From the NCBI GenBank assembly GCA_930633495.1, contig CAKNFJ010000001.1, forward strand, positions 5,045,001-5,109,000: a DNA stretch of 64,000 nucleotides. Direction: 5' to 3'. Positions 34,225 through 43,197 of this stretch are shown here, piece by piece. The translations under genes and the position numbers were made by a program. The notes under the pieces were generated by a model. It saw nothing but the letters and a program-made list of their open reading frames with translations. It did not search any database and was not told where the DNA came from. The stretch is from Hyphomicrobiales bacterium (GTDB lineage: Bacteria; Pseudomonadota; Alphaproteobacteria; Rhizobiales; Beijerinckiaceae). The stretch's first letter is position 1, and every line of letters begins with the position of its first letter.

Positions 34225-34623
34225 ATGTTTATCACCCGCACTTCGCGCGCGCTCATCGCCGCGCTTCCGCTCATGGCCGTTGCTTTACCGGCTCTGGCGG
34301 AGATCAAGGATTATGAATTCCGTCTCACCCAGAGCGAATTCAAGCAGGGCAATGGTGTCGTCATCACCGTCAGGCTGATCGATAAGCGCTCCGGCAAGCC
34401 GGTGCCGGATGCCGTCATCTTCGCCAAGCGCATAGACATGGAGCCGGAGGGCATGGCCACGATGGCCTCTCCGATCGAAGCGATCCCTGTGCCGGAAGCA
34501 GGAACCTACAGCTTCAAGACCAATTTGGTCATGGAGGGAGGTTGGCGCTTGTCGCTCGGTGCCAAGGTCCAGGGTGAGACCGGCACGCTCGAAAAAAAGC
34601 TGATCCTCAAGGCGCTGCCATGA
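34225..34623 (+). CDS. FixH/YtkA-like periplasmic protein
   Basis: 132 residues with a signal ending LPALAE. A single Ig-like domain (KQGNGVVITVRLIDKRSGKP ... GTYSFKTNLVMEGGW) resembles FixH/YtkA. Its stop overlaps the cusB ATG, so it is translated with the pump. It may present or bind copper at the pump; this is inference. Confidence 0.75.
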   Translation: MFITRTSRALIAALPLMAVALPALAEIKDYEFRLTQSEFKQGNGVVITVRLIDKRSGKPVPDAVIFAKRIDMEPEGMATMASPIEAIPVPEAGTYSFKTNLVMEGGWRLSLGAKVQGETGTLEKKLILKALP

Positions 34624-36038
34624 AACGCCTCGCCCTCACAGGCCTCGCTCTCGCCGCCATCATGGCGGTGGGAGGTGCAGGCTATTGGGCCGGTCATCGC
34701 GGCATCGCGCTGCCTGGCCTGCGGAATTGGCTCGGTATCGAGGGGTCGCTCGCGGCAAACGAGGCTGCCGGAGTTGGGCCCGTGATCTACTATCAGGATC
34801 CAGATCGAAAGCCGGTCTATTCGACCGAGCCGGCTCAGACGGTCGATGGCAGGCCGTTCAGGGCCGTGCGGGCCAGCGAGGACATCAGCTTCGAGGAGAA
34901 GCCTGAGGGCAAGGAGCAGGCGGTCCAAGCGGAGAAGGGCCGCATTCTTTATTACCGCAATCCCATGGGGCTGCCGGACACCTCGCCGGTGCCCAAGAAA
35001 GATTCGATGGGGATGGACTATCTCCCCGTCTTTGAGGGTGAGGCGAGCGAGGACGGGATCATCAAGCTCTCGCCCGGGCGCATCCAGCGTAGTGGCGTGC
35101 GATCCGAATTGGTCCGTCGCCAGAGCATTGCACAGACCATTCGGGTTCCGGGTGTGGTGCAGCTCGACGAGCGACGCGTTTCCGTCGTGGCGATACGCGC
35201 GGATGCCTTCGTCCAGGAGGTCGCGCCAGTCACGACCGGCGATCGCGTTGCCAAGGGTACACGGCTCGCGCGCATTTACTCGCCGGACATCAGCACGGCT
35301 GGTGCCCAGTTCATCACCGAGCTCAATGCCGCCGCGCGCGGCGTGCCCGAGGGCGGCGCAAGACAGCGTCTCGAAAACCTCGGGGTTCCGCCCGAAATCA
35401 TTGCCGAGATCGAGCGCAGCCGGAAGGTACCACCGACGATCAACTGGTCGGCGCCGCGTGACGGTATCGTGCTGGAGCGCAATGTCAGTGACGGCATGAA
35501 GATGGTGGCCGGCACCAGCCTGTTCCGGCTCGCAGACATTTCGACGATCTGGGTCCTGGCCGATGTGCCTGAGCGCGAGCTGTCCGAGATCCGGATCGGA
35601 GCGCCGGCGACGGTTCGGCTACGCGGCCGTTCCGACATGGCGTTCGAGGGGCGCGTCAGCGTGATCTATCCGCAGATCGCTGAGGCGACGCGCACCGCCA
35701 AGGTCCGCATCGAGCTCGCCAACCCCGATGGCGTCTTGCTGCCGAACATGTACGCCGATGTCGAGATCGGCGCGGGCGATGCAAGCGCAGAGCTGACGGT
35801 TCCCTGGAGTGCCGTCATCGATAGCGGCACGCGACGCATTGTCATTCTGGATCGCGGCGAAGGCCGCTTCGAGCCGCGTGAAGTCAAGCTCAGCCGCCGC
35901 GGCGACGGCATGGTCGCGATCAGCGAGGGCGTCTCCGAGGGCGACCGCGTCGTCGTCTCCGCCAACTTCCTGATCGATGCGGAAAGCAACCTCAAGGCGG
36001 CCTTGAGCGGCTTCTCCTCGACGGAGGCGAAACCATGA
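34620..36038 (+). CDS. cusB: RND periplasmic adaptor CusB with heavy-metal-binding domain
   Basis: 472 residues. An N-terminal TM/signal is followed by a heavy-metal-binding domain (RNPMGLPDTSPVPKKDSMGM) with several Met residues, then HlyD-like barrel-sandwich and beta-barrel domains (VRLRGRSDMAFEGRVSVI). Links CusA to an outer-membrane channel and collects Cu(I)/Ag(I) from the periplasm. It overlaps cusA by 4 bp. No outer-membrane channel gene is adjacent. Confidence 0.9.
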   Translation: MKRLALTGLALAAIMAVGGAGYWAGHRGIALPGLRNWLGIEGSLAANEAAGVGPVIYYQDPDRKPVYSTEPAQTVDGRPFRAVRASEDISFEEKPEGKEQAVQAEKGRILYYRNPMGLPDTSPVPKKDSMGMDYLPVFEGEASEDGIIKLSPGRIQRSGVRSELVRRQSIAQTIRVPGVVQLDERRVSVVAIRADAFVQEVAPVTTGDRVAKGTRLARIYSPDISTAGAQFITELNAAARGVPEGGARQRLENLGVPPEIIAEIERSRKVPPTINWSAPRDGIVLERNVSDGMKMVAGTSLFRLADISTIWVLADVPERELSEIRIGAPATVRLRGRSDMAFEGRVSVIYPQIAEATRTAKVRIELANPDGVLLPNMYADVEIGAGDASAELTVPWSAVIDSGTRRIVILDRGEGRFEPREVKLSRRGDGMVAISEGVSEGDRVVVSANFLIDAESNLKAALSGFSSTEAKP

Positions 36039-39000
36039 TAGCCCGCTTGATCGCCTGGTCGGCGCGCAACCTGATCCTGGTGTTGGTTGCCACGGCTTTC
36101 GTCGTGGCCGCCGGCGTCTATGCCCTAAGGACCCTGCCGCTCGACGCCATTCCCGATCTCTCCGACGTCCAGGTTATCGTCTACACCGAATATCCCGGCC
36201 AGGCGCCACAGGTCATCGAGGATCAGGTCACCTATCCGCTGACGACATCGATGCTGACGGTGCCGAAAGCGCGCGTCGTGCGCGGCTTCTCCTTCTTCGG
36301 AGTCTCCTTCGTCTATGTGATCTTCGAGGACGGCACCGACCCTTATTGGGCGCGTTCGCGGGTTCTGGAATATCTCAACACCGCAGCGCGTCGCCTGCCC
36401 TCGGGCGTGACGCCGACTCTCGGGCCTGACGCCACCGGCGTCGGCTGGGTCTATCAATATGCTGTCATGGCCAAGGAGATGACCCTGGCCGAATTGCGCT
36501 CTTTGCAGGACTGGAAGATCCGCTTCGCGGCTTCGCGTGCCGAGGGCGTGGCCGAGGTCGCCAGCGTCGGTGGCTTCGTCAAGCAATACGCAATCGTGGT
36601 CGATCCTGTGCGGCTGCGTGCCCAGGGCGTCTCGCTGGCTGCGCTGCGCGAAGCCGTCCGTAGCAGCAATCTGGATGTCGGCGGACGTACGGTCGAGCTC
36701 AGCGAGTTCGAGTTCATGGTCCGCGGCCGCGGCTATCTCAAGTCGATCGCCGATATTCAGAACATCGTCCTGAAGAGCGAGCGCGGCGCAGCCCTGCGCC
36801 TCTCCGATGTCGCCCGTGTCGAACTCGGCCCCGACGAGCGGCGCGGCATCACCGAGCTCAACGGCGAGGGCGAGGTCGCGAGCGGCATCGTCCTGCAGCG
36901 CTTCGGCGCCAATGCGCTCGCCGTGATCGAGCGCGCCAAGGCGCGGTTGGCCGAGATTGCACCCAGCTTGCCGGGCGGGGCCGAGGTCGTGCCCGTCTAC
37001 GATCGCTCCGGGCTGATCGAGCGGGCAATCGAGACGCTGAAGGGCACGCTGATCGAAGAGAGCATTATCGTCGCTCTGGTCTGCGTCGTCTTCCTGCTGC
37101 ACCTGCGCAGTGCCCTGGTGGCGATCATCATGCTGCCGGTCGGCATCTTGATGGCCTTTGCGGCGATGAAGGCGCTTGGTCTTGGCTCCAACATCATGAG
37201 CCTGGGCGGCATCGCCATCGCGGTCGGAGCCATGATCGACGCCGCGATCGTCATGATCGAGAATGCCCACAAGCATCTCGAACGGGCACGACCGGACAAG
37301 CCGCGCATCGAGACCCTGATCGAGGCGGCAAGCGAGGTCGGGCCGGCGCTGTTCTTCAGCCTGCTCGTCATCACCGTCTCGTTTTTGCCGATCTTCACGC
37401 TGGAAGCGGAGGAGGGCCGGCTGTTCGGTCCGCTCGCCTACACCAAGACCTTCGCCATGGCGGCTGCGGCCTTTCTGTCGGTGACGCTGGTGCCGGCGCT
37501 GATGGTGATATTCGTGAGAGGACGGATCATTCCGGAGGCCAGGAATCCAATCAACCGGTTCTTGATCGCGTTCTATCGCCCTTTCATTCGCGCCGTCCTT
37601 AAAGCCAAAACCGTGACGATCCTACTGGCGGTCGCGGTGCTCGGGCTCAGTCTCTGGCCCATGCGTCAGCTCGGTTCGGAGTTCATGCCAACGCTCGACG
37701 AGGGCACGCTGATGTATATGCCGACGACACTGCCTGGGCTGTCGGTCACAAAGGCGGCCGAGCTTCTGCAAACTCAGAACCGGATCATCCGCTCGTTCCC
37801 GGAGGTCGCCTCGGTCTACGGCAAAGCTGGGCGGGCCCAGACGGCAACGGACCCGGCGCCGACCGAGATGTTTGAAACCATCATCAACCTGAAGCCCAAG
37901 ACCGAGTGGCGCCAGGGCGTCACGCTCGACAACCTCAAGGCGGAAATGGACAAGGCGCTCCAGTTTCCGGGCGTCTCCAACGCCTGGACGCAGCCGATCC
38001 GCGCACGCATCGACATGCTGGCGACCGGCATTCGCACGCCGATCGGGGTCAAAGTGTTCGGTACCGACTTGGCGCAGATGGAGGCGATCTCGCGACAGAT
38101 CGAGACCGTCCTCAAAGCGGTACCGGGGACGAGCAGTGCCTATGCCGAGCGCGTCATCGGCGGCTACTTCCTCGACATCGTGCCGGACAGGATCGCGCTC
38201 GGGCGCTACGGGCTTTCCGTCGGCGACGTCCAGAATGCGATCGTGATGGCGATGGGTGGCGAGACCGTGACGACGACGGTCGAGGGGCGCGAGCGCTATG
38301 GCGTGACCATCCGCTATCCCCGAGACCTACGCTCCGATCCCCAGGCGATCGCGCGCGAAGTCCAGGTCTCGACCCCATCGGGTGCCAGCGTGCCGCTCGG
38401 CGAGGTCGCAAGCGTGGAGCGCAAGCGCGGCGCCACGTCGATCCGCACAGAGAACGGCGAGCTCGCGGTCTACATCTTCGTAGACACCGTCGGGCGCGAC
38501 CTCGGTGGCTATGTCCGCGACGCCCAAAATGCGATCGCGCAGAGCATCAAGCTGCCAGCAGGCTACCGCGTCGCCTGGAGCGGTCAGTTCGAATATCTCG
38601 AACGGGCCGAGGCTCGCCTCAAGCTGGTCGTGCCTGTCACCCTCGCGATCATCTTCCTGCTGCTCTACCTGAATTTCCGCAGGCTGACCGAAACCTTCAT
38701 CGTCATGCTCTCATTGCCCTTCGCGCTGGTCGGCGGCGTCTGGCTGCTCTGGTGGCTCGGATTCAACATGTCGGTCGCGGTCGCTGTCGGGTTCATCGCA
38801 CTCGCCGGTGTCGCCGCCGAAACCGGCGTGATCATGCTGATCTATCTCGATCATGCGCTCTTCGAGATTCGGCAGCGCCGTGCGCAGCAAGGCAGGGCAT
38901 TTACCCGGGCCGATCTGCACGAAGCGATCATGCTGGGCGCGGTCGAGCGCGTACGACCGAAGATCATGACCGTCGTCGCGATCATGGCAGGACTGCTGCC

Positions 39001-39214
39001 GATTCTCTGGAACACCGGCACCGGCTCGGAGGTGATGCAGCGCATCGCGGTGCCGATGATCGGCGGCATGGTCTCATCGACCGTCCTCACACTGCTCGTG
39101 ATCCCGGCGATCTACGGCCTCGTCAAAGGGTGGCGGCTTCCGCCGGCCGAGGAAACCAACGTCGTAGCGGTCCAGCCTACGTCGGTGCAGCGGCACGCTG
39201 CGGTCGTTGAATAA
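36035..39214 (+). CDS. cusA: CusA/CzcA-family heavy-metal RND pump
   Basis: 1059 residues with 12 TM helices and two large periplasmic loops. Family hallmarks include the N-terminus RNLILVLVATAFVVAAGVYA, PGQAPQVIEDQVTYPL and TEFMPTLDEG-like GSEFMPTLDEGTLMYMP. Many methionines line the predicted copper path. Proton-driven efflux of Cu(I)/Ag(I). Same operon as the FixH-like gene and cusB. Confidence 0.95.
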   Translation: MIARLIAWSARNLILVLVATAFVVAAGVYALRTLPLDAIPDLSDVQVIVYTEYPGQAPQVIEDQVTYPLTTSMLTVPKARVVRGFSFFGVSFVYVIFEDGTDPYWARSRVLEYLNTAARRLPSGVTPTLGPDATGVGWVYQYAVMAKEMTLAELRSLQDWKIRFAASRAEGVAEVASVGGFVKQYAIVVDPVRLRAQGVSLAALREAVRSSNLDVGGRTVELSEFEFMVRGRGYLKSIADIQNIVLKSERGAALRLSDVARVELGPDERRGITELNGEGEVASGIVLQRFGANALAVIERAKARLAEIAPSLPGGAEVVPVYDRSGLIERAIETLKGTLIEESIIVALVCVVFLLHLRSALVAIIMLPVGILMAFAAMKALGLGSNIMSLGGIAIAVGAMIDAAIVMIENAHKHLERARPDKPRIETLIEAASEVGPALFFSLLVITVSFLPIFTLEAEEGRLFGPLAYTKTFAMAAAAFLSVTLVPALMVIFVRGRIIPEARNPINRFLIAFYRPFIRAVLKAKTVTILLAVAVLGLSLWPMRQLGSEFMPTLDEGTLMYMPTTLPGLSVTKAAELLQTQNRIIRSFPEVASVYGKAGRAQTATDPAPTEMFETIINLKPKTEWRQGVTLDNLKAEMDKALQFPGVSNAWTQPIRARIDMLATGIRTPIGVKVFGTDLAQMEAISRQIETVLKAVPGTSSAYAERVIGGYFLDIVPDRIALGRYGLSVGDVQNAIVMAMGGETVTTTVEGRERYGVTIRYPRDLRSDPQAIAREVQVSTPSGASVPLGEVASVERKRGATSIRTENGELAVYIFVDTVGRDLGGYVRDAQNAIAQSIKLPAGYRVAWSGQFEYLERAEARLKLVVPVTLAIIFLLLYLNFRRLTETFIVMLSLPFALVGGVWLLWWLGFNMSVAVAVGFIALAGVAAETGVIMLIYLDHALFEIRQRRAQQGRAFTRADLHEAIMLGAVERVRPKIMTVVAIMAGLLPILWNTGTGSEVMQRIAVPMIGGMVSSTVLTLLVIPAIYGLVKGWRLPPAEETNVVAVQPTSVQRHAAVVE

Positions 39215-39229
39215 GGTGGAGTGACTGAC

Positions 39230-39343
39230 ATGCACGACATGATGAACGGAATGGGCTGGAGCATGGGGGCTTTCCACTGGCTCGGCGTCGCCGTGCTGCT
39301 GTTGGCGATCGCCGCCTTGGTCAAATACGTCTTCCTTCGGTGA
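39230..39343 (+). CDS. Small Met-rich single-TM protein
   Basis: 37 residues too short to be found easily. ATG 39230 with GGTGGAG upstream. It reads MHDMMNGMGWSMGAFHWLGV and then a TM helix AVLLLAIAALVKYVFLR. The periplasmic-side or N-terminal Met/His cluster is a plausible Cu(I) site. It lies 15 bp after cusA, probably an accessory subunit of the pump. Confidence 0.65.
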   Translation: MHDMMNGMGWSMGAFHWLGVAVLLLAIAALVKYVFLR

Positions 39344-39373
39344 AGGCGCGGTCGAGATTGAAGGAGAATGAAC

Positions 39374-39865
39374 ATGCAGATCGATATTTCACCAACCCGC
39401 CGCGGGCTGATGATCGGAGCAGCGCAAGCCTGCACGACCGTGGCGCTGGCCGGAACGGGGGCGGCGACCGAAACTCTGCCGAAGATGACCGTGACCCGCG
39501 ATCCGAATTGCGGTTGTTGCGGCAACTGGGTCAAGCATATCAAGGCTGCGGGTTTTCCGGTCGATGTGGTTGAGCTCGATGACGTACTGCCACTCAAGGT
39601 CAAGCTTGGCGTGCCGGAGGCGCTGATGTCGTGCCACACGGCCGAGATTGGCGGTTACGTCATTGAAGGGCATGTACCAGCCGAGGCGGTAAAGCGGCTG
39701 CTCGTCGAGCGCCCGAAGGCGATCGGCATCGCGGTTCCCGGCATGCCGGTCGGTTCGCCCGGCATGGATGTGCCTGGTCAAGCGCCGCAGTCCTACGAGA
39801 TCGCCATCTTTTCGGCCGGCAAGCAGCACGTGTTTGCGCGCTATCGAGGGCTCCAGCAGGTCTGA
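39374..39865 (+). CDS. DUF411 metal-binding protein
   Basis: 163 residues; the start MQIDISPT at 39374 fits AAGGAG at 39361 better than the ATG at 39368. A twin-arginine-like signal (SPTRRGLMIG) is followed by the DUF411 motif DPNCGCCGNWVKHIKAAGF and LMSCHTAEIGGYVIEGHVP. DUF411 (CopG-like) proteins bind copper in the periplasm and accompany Cus/Cop systems. Last gene of the cus-type operon. Confidence 0.88.
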   Translation: MQIDISPTRRGLMIGAAQACTTVALAGTGAATETLPKMTVTRDPNCGCCGNWVKHIKAAGFPVDVVELDDVLPLKVKLGVPEALMSCHTAEIGGYVIEGHVPAEAVKRLLVERPKAIGIAVPGMPVGSPGMDVPGQAPQSYEIAIFSAGKQHVFARYRGLQQV

Positions 39866-39886
39866 TCTAGCCCAAGACTGTATGGG

Positions 39887-39911
39887 AGCCGGGCGGTTTG
39901 CTCGCCCGGCT
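39887..39911 (+). terminator. Hairpin ending the cus-type operon
   Basis: AGCCGGGCG / CGCCCGGCT, 9-bp perfect stem with a 7-nt loop, 21 bp after the DUF411 stop. It also lies 3' of the convergent gene at 39923, so it may serve both. Confidence 0.65.
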
Positions 39912-39922
39912 GAAGGTTCGTG

Positions 39923-40273
39923 TTATTGCTTCGCAGTGCAGACGACGCGGGTCTGTTCCATGTAAAGCGCGCCGTCTCGCTTGGAGATTTCAAAGCTGCG
40001 CTGAAGGCCGCTGTCGAAGGTCACCACGACCGCGCTATCGCCAAGCGTGAAGTTTCCGCTGCTTTGCCAGAGGCCATCATATGAGAAGCGCCCATCATTA
40101 TCGAAGGTGAAGTGCGCCCCTCCCGCTGTCGCACAGACCTTACCGTTAATCGCGCTGGTGATCTCTCGCAGGCCCAGGGCCAGGTTCGCACGATGGGCGA
40201 TCGCGGGTTCAAGCTGCGCCAAGAGCAGCAAACAGGCCGCCGATAGGGCGATTTGGCGAGACAACCTCATCAC
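39923..40273 (-). CDS. Secreted protein of unknown function
   Basis: 116 residues with a signal ending EPAIAH. The mature domain has GKVCATAGGAHFTFDNDGRF, then YDGLWQSSGNFTLGDSAVVV and ends TRVVCTAKQ. Two cysteines bracket a small beta-rich domain. It may follow the DUF305 operon on the same strand. No family recognised. Confidence 0.55.
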   Translation of the reverse strand: MMRLSRQIALSAACLLLLAQLEPAIAHRANLALGLREITSAINGKVCATAGGAHFTFDNDGRFSYDGLWQSSGNFTLGDSAVVVTFDSGLQRSFEISKRDGALYMEQTRVVCTAKQ

Positions 40274-40363
40274 AGCCTCCCCTGGCTTGCCCCGATGGCA
40301 AACCCACTCGGGGCTGAGAATCTAAGCTTGAAATGGGGATGTCAGCCTCGGATGTGAAGAGTT

Positions 40364-40834
40364 TCACCTCTGCCGGGCGAGGATTGTCTCCATTTGCGCG
40401 ATTTCCGCCTTCTGCGACTTGGTGATTTCCTGACAGAGCGCGACGATCTCCGGATCAGTGATGCTGGCTTTCTGGCACATCAGGATCGCGCCGGAATGAT
40501 GTGGGATCATTGCGCGCAGGAACTCGGCATTGCCAATGCCGGCTTGGGTTCGCATGGCTATGAAGCCAATGACAAAGACGGCAACGGCGGCGCCGCCGAT
40601 AATGATGTTCAGCCGCGACGAGGGGAACATCGAGCGCATGGAGACGAGCATGATGATCGTCATCGGCGCGACCATCATCATGGTCATGTAAACGTTGTTG
40701 AGATTGAAATGGAAATGCGCAAGCGCTGCGATCATGGTGTACATGACGAGGTACATCACAATGAAATCCAGCGTCAGTTCGATCGCTAGGCGGCCGTAAT
40801 GGTTTGGGCCCTTATGGCCATTGCCATGCTCCAT
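40364..40834 (-). CDS. DUF305 membrane protein with Met-rich TM helices
   Basis: 156 residues from ATG 40834 with AAGGAGG. Three TM helices; the second is very Met-rich (YMTMMMVAPMTIIMLVSMRSM). The DUF305 domain follows with RAMIPHHSGAILMCQKA and TKSQKAEIAQMETIL. DUF305 proteins are ferritin-like helical domains that bind copper through HH and Met residues. Third gene of a minus-strand copper-storage operon. Confidence 0.82.
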   Translation of the reverse strand: MEHGNGHKGPNHYGRLAIELTLDFIVMYLVMYTMIAALAHFHFNLNNVYMTMMMVAPMTIIMLVSMRSMFPSSRLNIIIGGAAVAVFVIGFIAMRTQAGIGNAEFLRAMIPHHSGAILMCQKASITDPEIVALCQEITKSQKAEIAQMETILARQR

Positions 40835-40897
40835 GGGGGCCTCCTTTCGGGAAGCTCTGAGGGTCTCGATACGAGTCAAAAACTTCCAGAAGCGGTG

Positions 40898-41287
40898 CTA
40901 TTTTCCCTTCGTTTTCAGCCATTCGTCGATCGTCTTGATCTCCTTTTCCTGCGCGCTGACGATTTCAGTGGCGAGCCTCTTGACGGTGGGGTCCTTGCCA
41001 TTCGCCAAGGCTACCTTGGCCATATCGATTGCGCCTTGATGGTGGGCTTTCATCTGCATCATGAAGTCGACGTCGGCATCGCCGGTAAATTTCGACGGCA
41101 TCGCCTGCATCATCCGCATCATGCTCGCCTTGTATTCCTTGGTTGATGCGGAATCGGAGGCCTCCGGCATCATCATTTTCATGGGCATGCTGTCGCCCCT
41201 CTGAGGCTTGGGAGCTGGCTGCGCGAGTGCGGCGGTTATCATGGAGGCCGAGAGGCCAGCGGTCAGAACGAAGCGCATCATCTGCAT
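40898..41287 (-). CDS. Secreted DUF305 copper-binding protein (CopM-like)
   Basis: 129 residues with a signal ending AALAQP. Met clusters (SMPMKMMMPE, SMMRMMQAMP) and the DUF305 motif MKAHHQGAIDMAKV with EIVSAQEKEIKTIDEWL. Periplasmic Cu binding of the CopM type is likely. Lies 27 bp after the Csp-like gene. Confidence 0.85.
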   Translation of the reverse strand: MQMMRFVLTAGLSASMITAALAQPAPKPQRGDSMPMKMMMPEASDSASTKEYKASMMRMMQAMPSKFTGDADVDFMMQMKAHHQGAIDMAKVALANGKDPTVKRLATEIVSAQEKEIKTIDEWLKTKGK

Positions 41288-41314
41288 TCTCCAAGGGTTC
41301 GAGGGCAGGAACGG

Positions 41315-41647
41315 CTATGCCGCCATCTTTTGGCAGCTGTCTGCGCAACTGCGGCAGGCCTGGACGCAGTCGTCCATGTCTCCTATCCGCTCGCATTCGT
41401 TGGCGCAGTCGTCGCAGATGTCGGCGCATTCGGCGCAGAGATGCTTGTGGTGCGGGGAGCCGATGATCATGACTTGGGCGCTGGCGCGGCAGATCTCGGC
41501 GCAAGCGAGCATTAGCTGGATGTGCTCGGGGGCGGAGTGCGCTCCACCGAGCTTGAGGCAGTGGTTCGTGCTCATGCCGAGGCAGGTTTGATAACAGCGC
41601 AGGCATTCGTCGATGCAGGACTGCATCTCTGGGGTAGGGCGGTGCAT
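41315..41647 (-). CDS. Four-helix-bundle copper-storage protein (Csp/DUF326-like)
   Basis: 110 residues without a signal, so cytoplasmic. It has 16 cysteines, spaced C-x3-C or C-x2-C along helices, for example CIDECLRCYQTC (11-22) and CAECADICDDCANEC (71-85). This is the pattern of Csp proteins, which fill a helical bundle with Cu(I) thiolates. It heads the operon with two DUF305 genes. The palindrome 84 bp upstream links it to the response regulator at 3381-4142. Confidence 0.88.
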   Translation of the reverse strand: MHRPTPEMQSCIDECLRCYQTCLGMSTNHCLKLGGAHSAPEHIQLMLACAEICRASAQVMIIGSPHHKHLCAECADICDDCANECERIGDMDDCVQACRSCADSCQKMAA

Positions 41648-41730
41648 GGTCTACTCCTTGAGCCCGTTGCGGAGGCGGTGAGCTTCCTGCTCCAAGGAAA
41701 GACGCGGGCGGCGAGCGCGGGTTCCTACCC

Positions 41731-41745
41731 GTTACAATCTGTAAC
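41731..41745. promoter_or_regulatory. Perfect palindrome GTTACA-ATC-TGTAAC
   Basis: 15 bp, upstream of the copper-storage operon. It differs from the site at 4246-4260 at two positions and shares its spacing and arms. It probably binds the same response regulator. Confidence 0.62.
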
Positions 41746-41914
41746 AATCCGCTGGCTTGGCAGCGCTTTTGTCGTGCGGTGCAGTGGCCGTGCGCGGTAG
41801 TCGCGACCGAACGATTTTTGCTGGGTATCAGCCCGAGGGCGGTAATGACGAGCGGTCGCGCGGAGGAGTCGCCTAGGAGCGCGTTGCCGAGTTATCCCTT
41901 TAAGGCCATTCGCA
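41746..41914. other. Intergenic stretch, nothing seen
   Basis: No frame with a credible start and no strong repeat between the palindrome and the end of the next gene. Confidence 0.4.
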
Positions 41915-42142
41915 TCAGCCCGACGGCCGAGCTTTGAAATATCGCTCCATAGCGCGTCGCGCTAGATCTGCCTCGTCCTCAGCGATTGGGATGAGGCTCA
42001 CGACGATGTCGGCGAGCCGCAGCCGCTCCGAGTCAAAGTCGACATCCTCTTTCAGCGACGCTTTGATCTGATGCCAGGCCGCGTCGAGGGCGGCTTCTGC
42101 TCGCGCGATGTCGACCGGATCATTCAAAGAAGAGAAAGTCAT
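41915..42142 (-). CDS. Small helical cytoplasmic protein, unknown
   Basis: 75 residues from ATG 42142 (MTFSSLNDPVDIARAEAALD). Predicted all-helical and acidic with two amphipathic stretches (AALDAAWHQIKASL, DLARRAMERYFKAR). Similar small proteins are common in Rhizobiales genomes, function unknown. No operon partner. Confidence 0.5.
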   Translation of the reverse strand: MTFSSLNDPVDIARAEAALDAAWHQIKASLKEDVDFDSERLRLADIVVSLIPIAEDEADLARRAMERYFKARPSG

Positions 42143-42218
42143 TTCTGGGCGCGGTTCAATGTGACGGTCGGATGCAATCCCGGCAAACACGTTGAATCCT
42201 AATCAATGACCGGGTTCA

Positions 42219-42250
42219 AGGGGAAGGCGCCCTACGCCACGGCTTCCCCT
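42219..42250 (-). terminator. Hairpin after the metallophosphoesterase remnant
   Basis: AGGGGAAG / CTTCCCCT, 8-bp stem with a 16-nt loop, 13 bp beyond the remnant's stop. Confidence 0.4.
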
Positions 42251-42263
42251 ATGGAGAGCCGGA

Positions 42264-42870
42264 TCAGACAAGAACGACGAGGCCCTCGTCAAATGCTGTG
42301 TTGCAGAACAGCGGGCCGGCGGGATTGCAGATAATGCGAGTGCCGTTGGGCCTTTGAATATTGACTGAGCGATGCACATGACCGTGGATCCAAAGCGCTG
42401 CTTTGCCTCGATCGGTCAAATCCGAGAGATCTGACGCTGAGTTGCCAGCAGCCCAGGTCCCACGGTCGGGCTCGGCTATGCAGACTGGGTGAGGGGCGTG
42501 GTGGGTGACAACGACCATGGGCAGCGAGCCTGGCTGAGATAGAAGCTCTCCGAGCCTGGAACGAGACCGCGCATGCAGCCGGCGGGCATCACCGACTGTA
42601 ATGAGATGACTGCCGCCGGCGTGCTGGACGTCCACCTGTTCGCCCGTTTCGGCGCGGCAGCTAGGATCGCCCGCAAGGGTGTAATCGGACCAGAGGGTGG
42701 CGCCGACGAAACGACATCCTGCAATGTCAGCCGAGCTTTCTTCGAGAAGAGAGATTCCTGACTGGGCGGCAAGCAATTTCGCCGGGGCGAGATTCTCGTT
42801 GATCTCGCCATTCCAATGTTCGTGATTGCCCATGACGAATACGATCGGTTTCGATCCGGCCAACGCCCGT
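42264..42870 (-). pseudogene. Calcineurin-like metallophosphoesterase, 5' end removed by IS3
   Basis: The readable part starts at the IS border with SKPIVFVMGNHEHWNGEINE (metal-binding GNHE motif) and continues with WSDYTLAGDP, VVVTHHAPHP and LWIHGHVHRSVNI (GHxH motif) to a stop at 42264. The first metal-binding motif (DxH) and GDI segment, about 70 residues, are missing. Probably inactive. Confidence 0.8.
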
Positions 42871-42930
42871 GACCTGAGCCCCTGAACTTCCTCCATGAAT
42901 GGGTAGAGTCTGTCGCGAAGGAGACGACGG

Positions 42931-43197
42931 ATGAAGCCCTCACGTTTTTCGGAAGAGCAGATCATCGGGATGCTGAAGGAGCAGGATGCGGGTTCGAAGA
43001 CCGCCGATATCTGCCGGAAGTACGGGATCTCGGCCGCCACGTTCTACAAGTTCAAGGGCAAGTATGGTGGGATGGACGTGTCTGACGCCCGCCGGCTGAA
43101 GGCCCTCGAGGACGAGAATGCCCGGCTCAAGAAGCTGCTCGCGGAACAGATGCTCGACAACGCGATCCTGAAGGAAGTCGCCTCAAAAAAATGGTGA
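42931..43197 (+). CDS. IS3-family orfA protein
   Basis: 88 residues: [20 protein letters not shown] and [20 protein letters not shown] form the helix-turn-helix, and [18 protein letters not shown] a leucine zipper. Ends with a run of seven adenines (43185-43191), the expected -1 slippery site for the OrfAB transframe transposase. Confidence 0.9.
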   Translation: MKPSRFSEEQIIGMLKEQDAGSKTADICRKYGISAATFYKFKGKYGGMDVSDARRLKALEDENARLKKLLAEQMLDNAILKEVASKKW

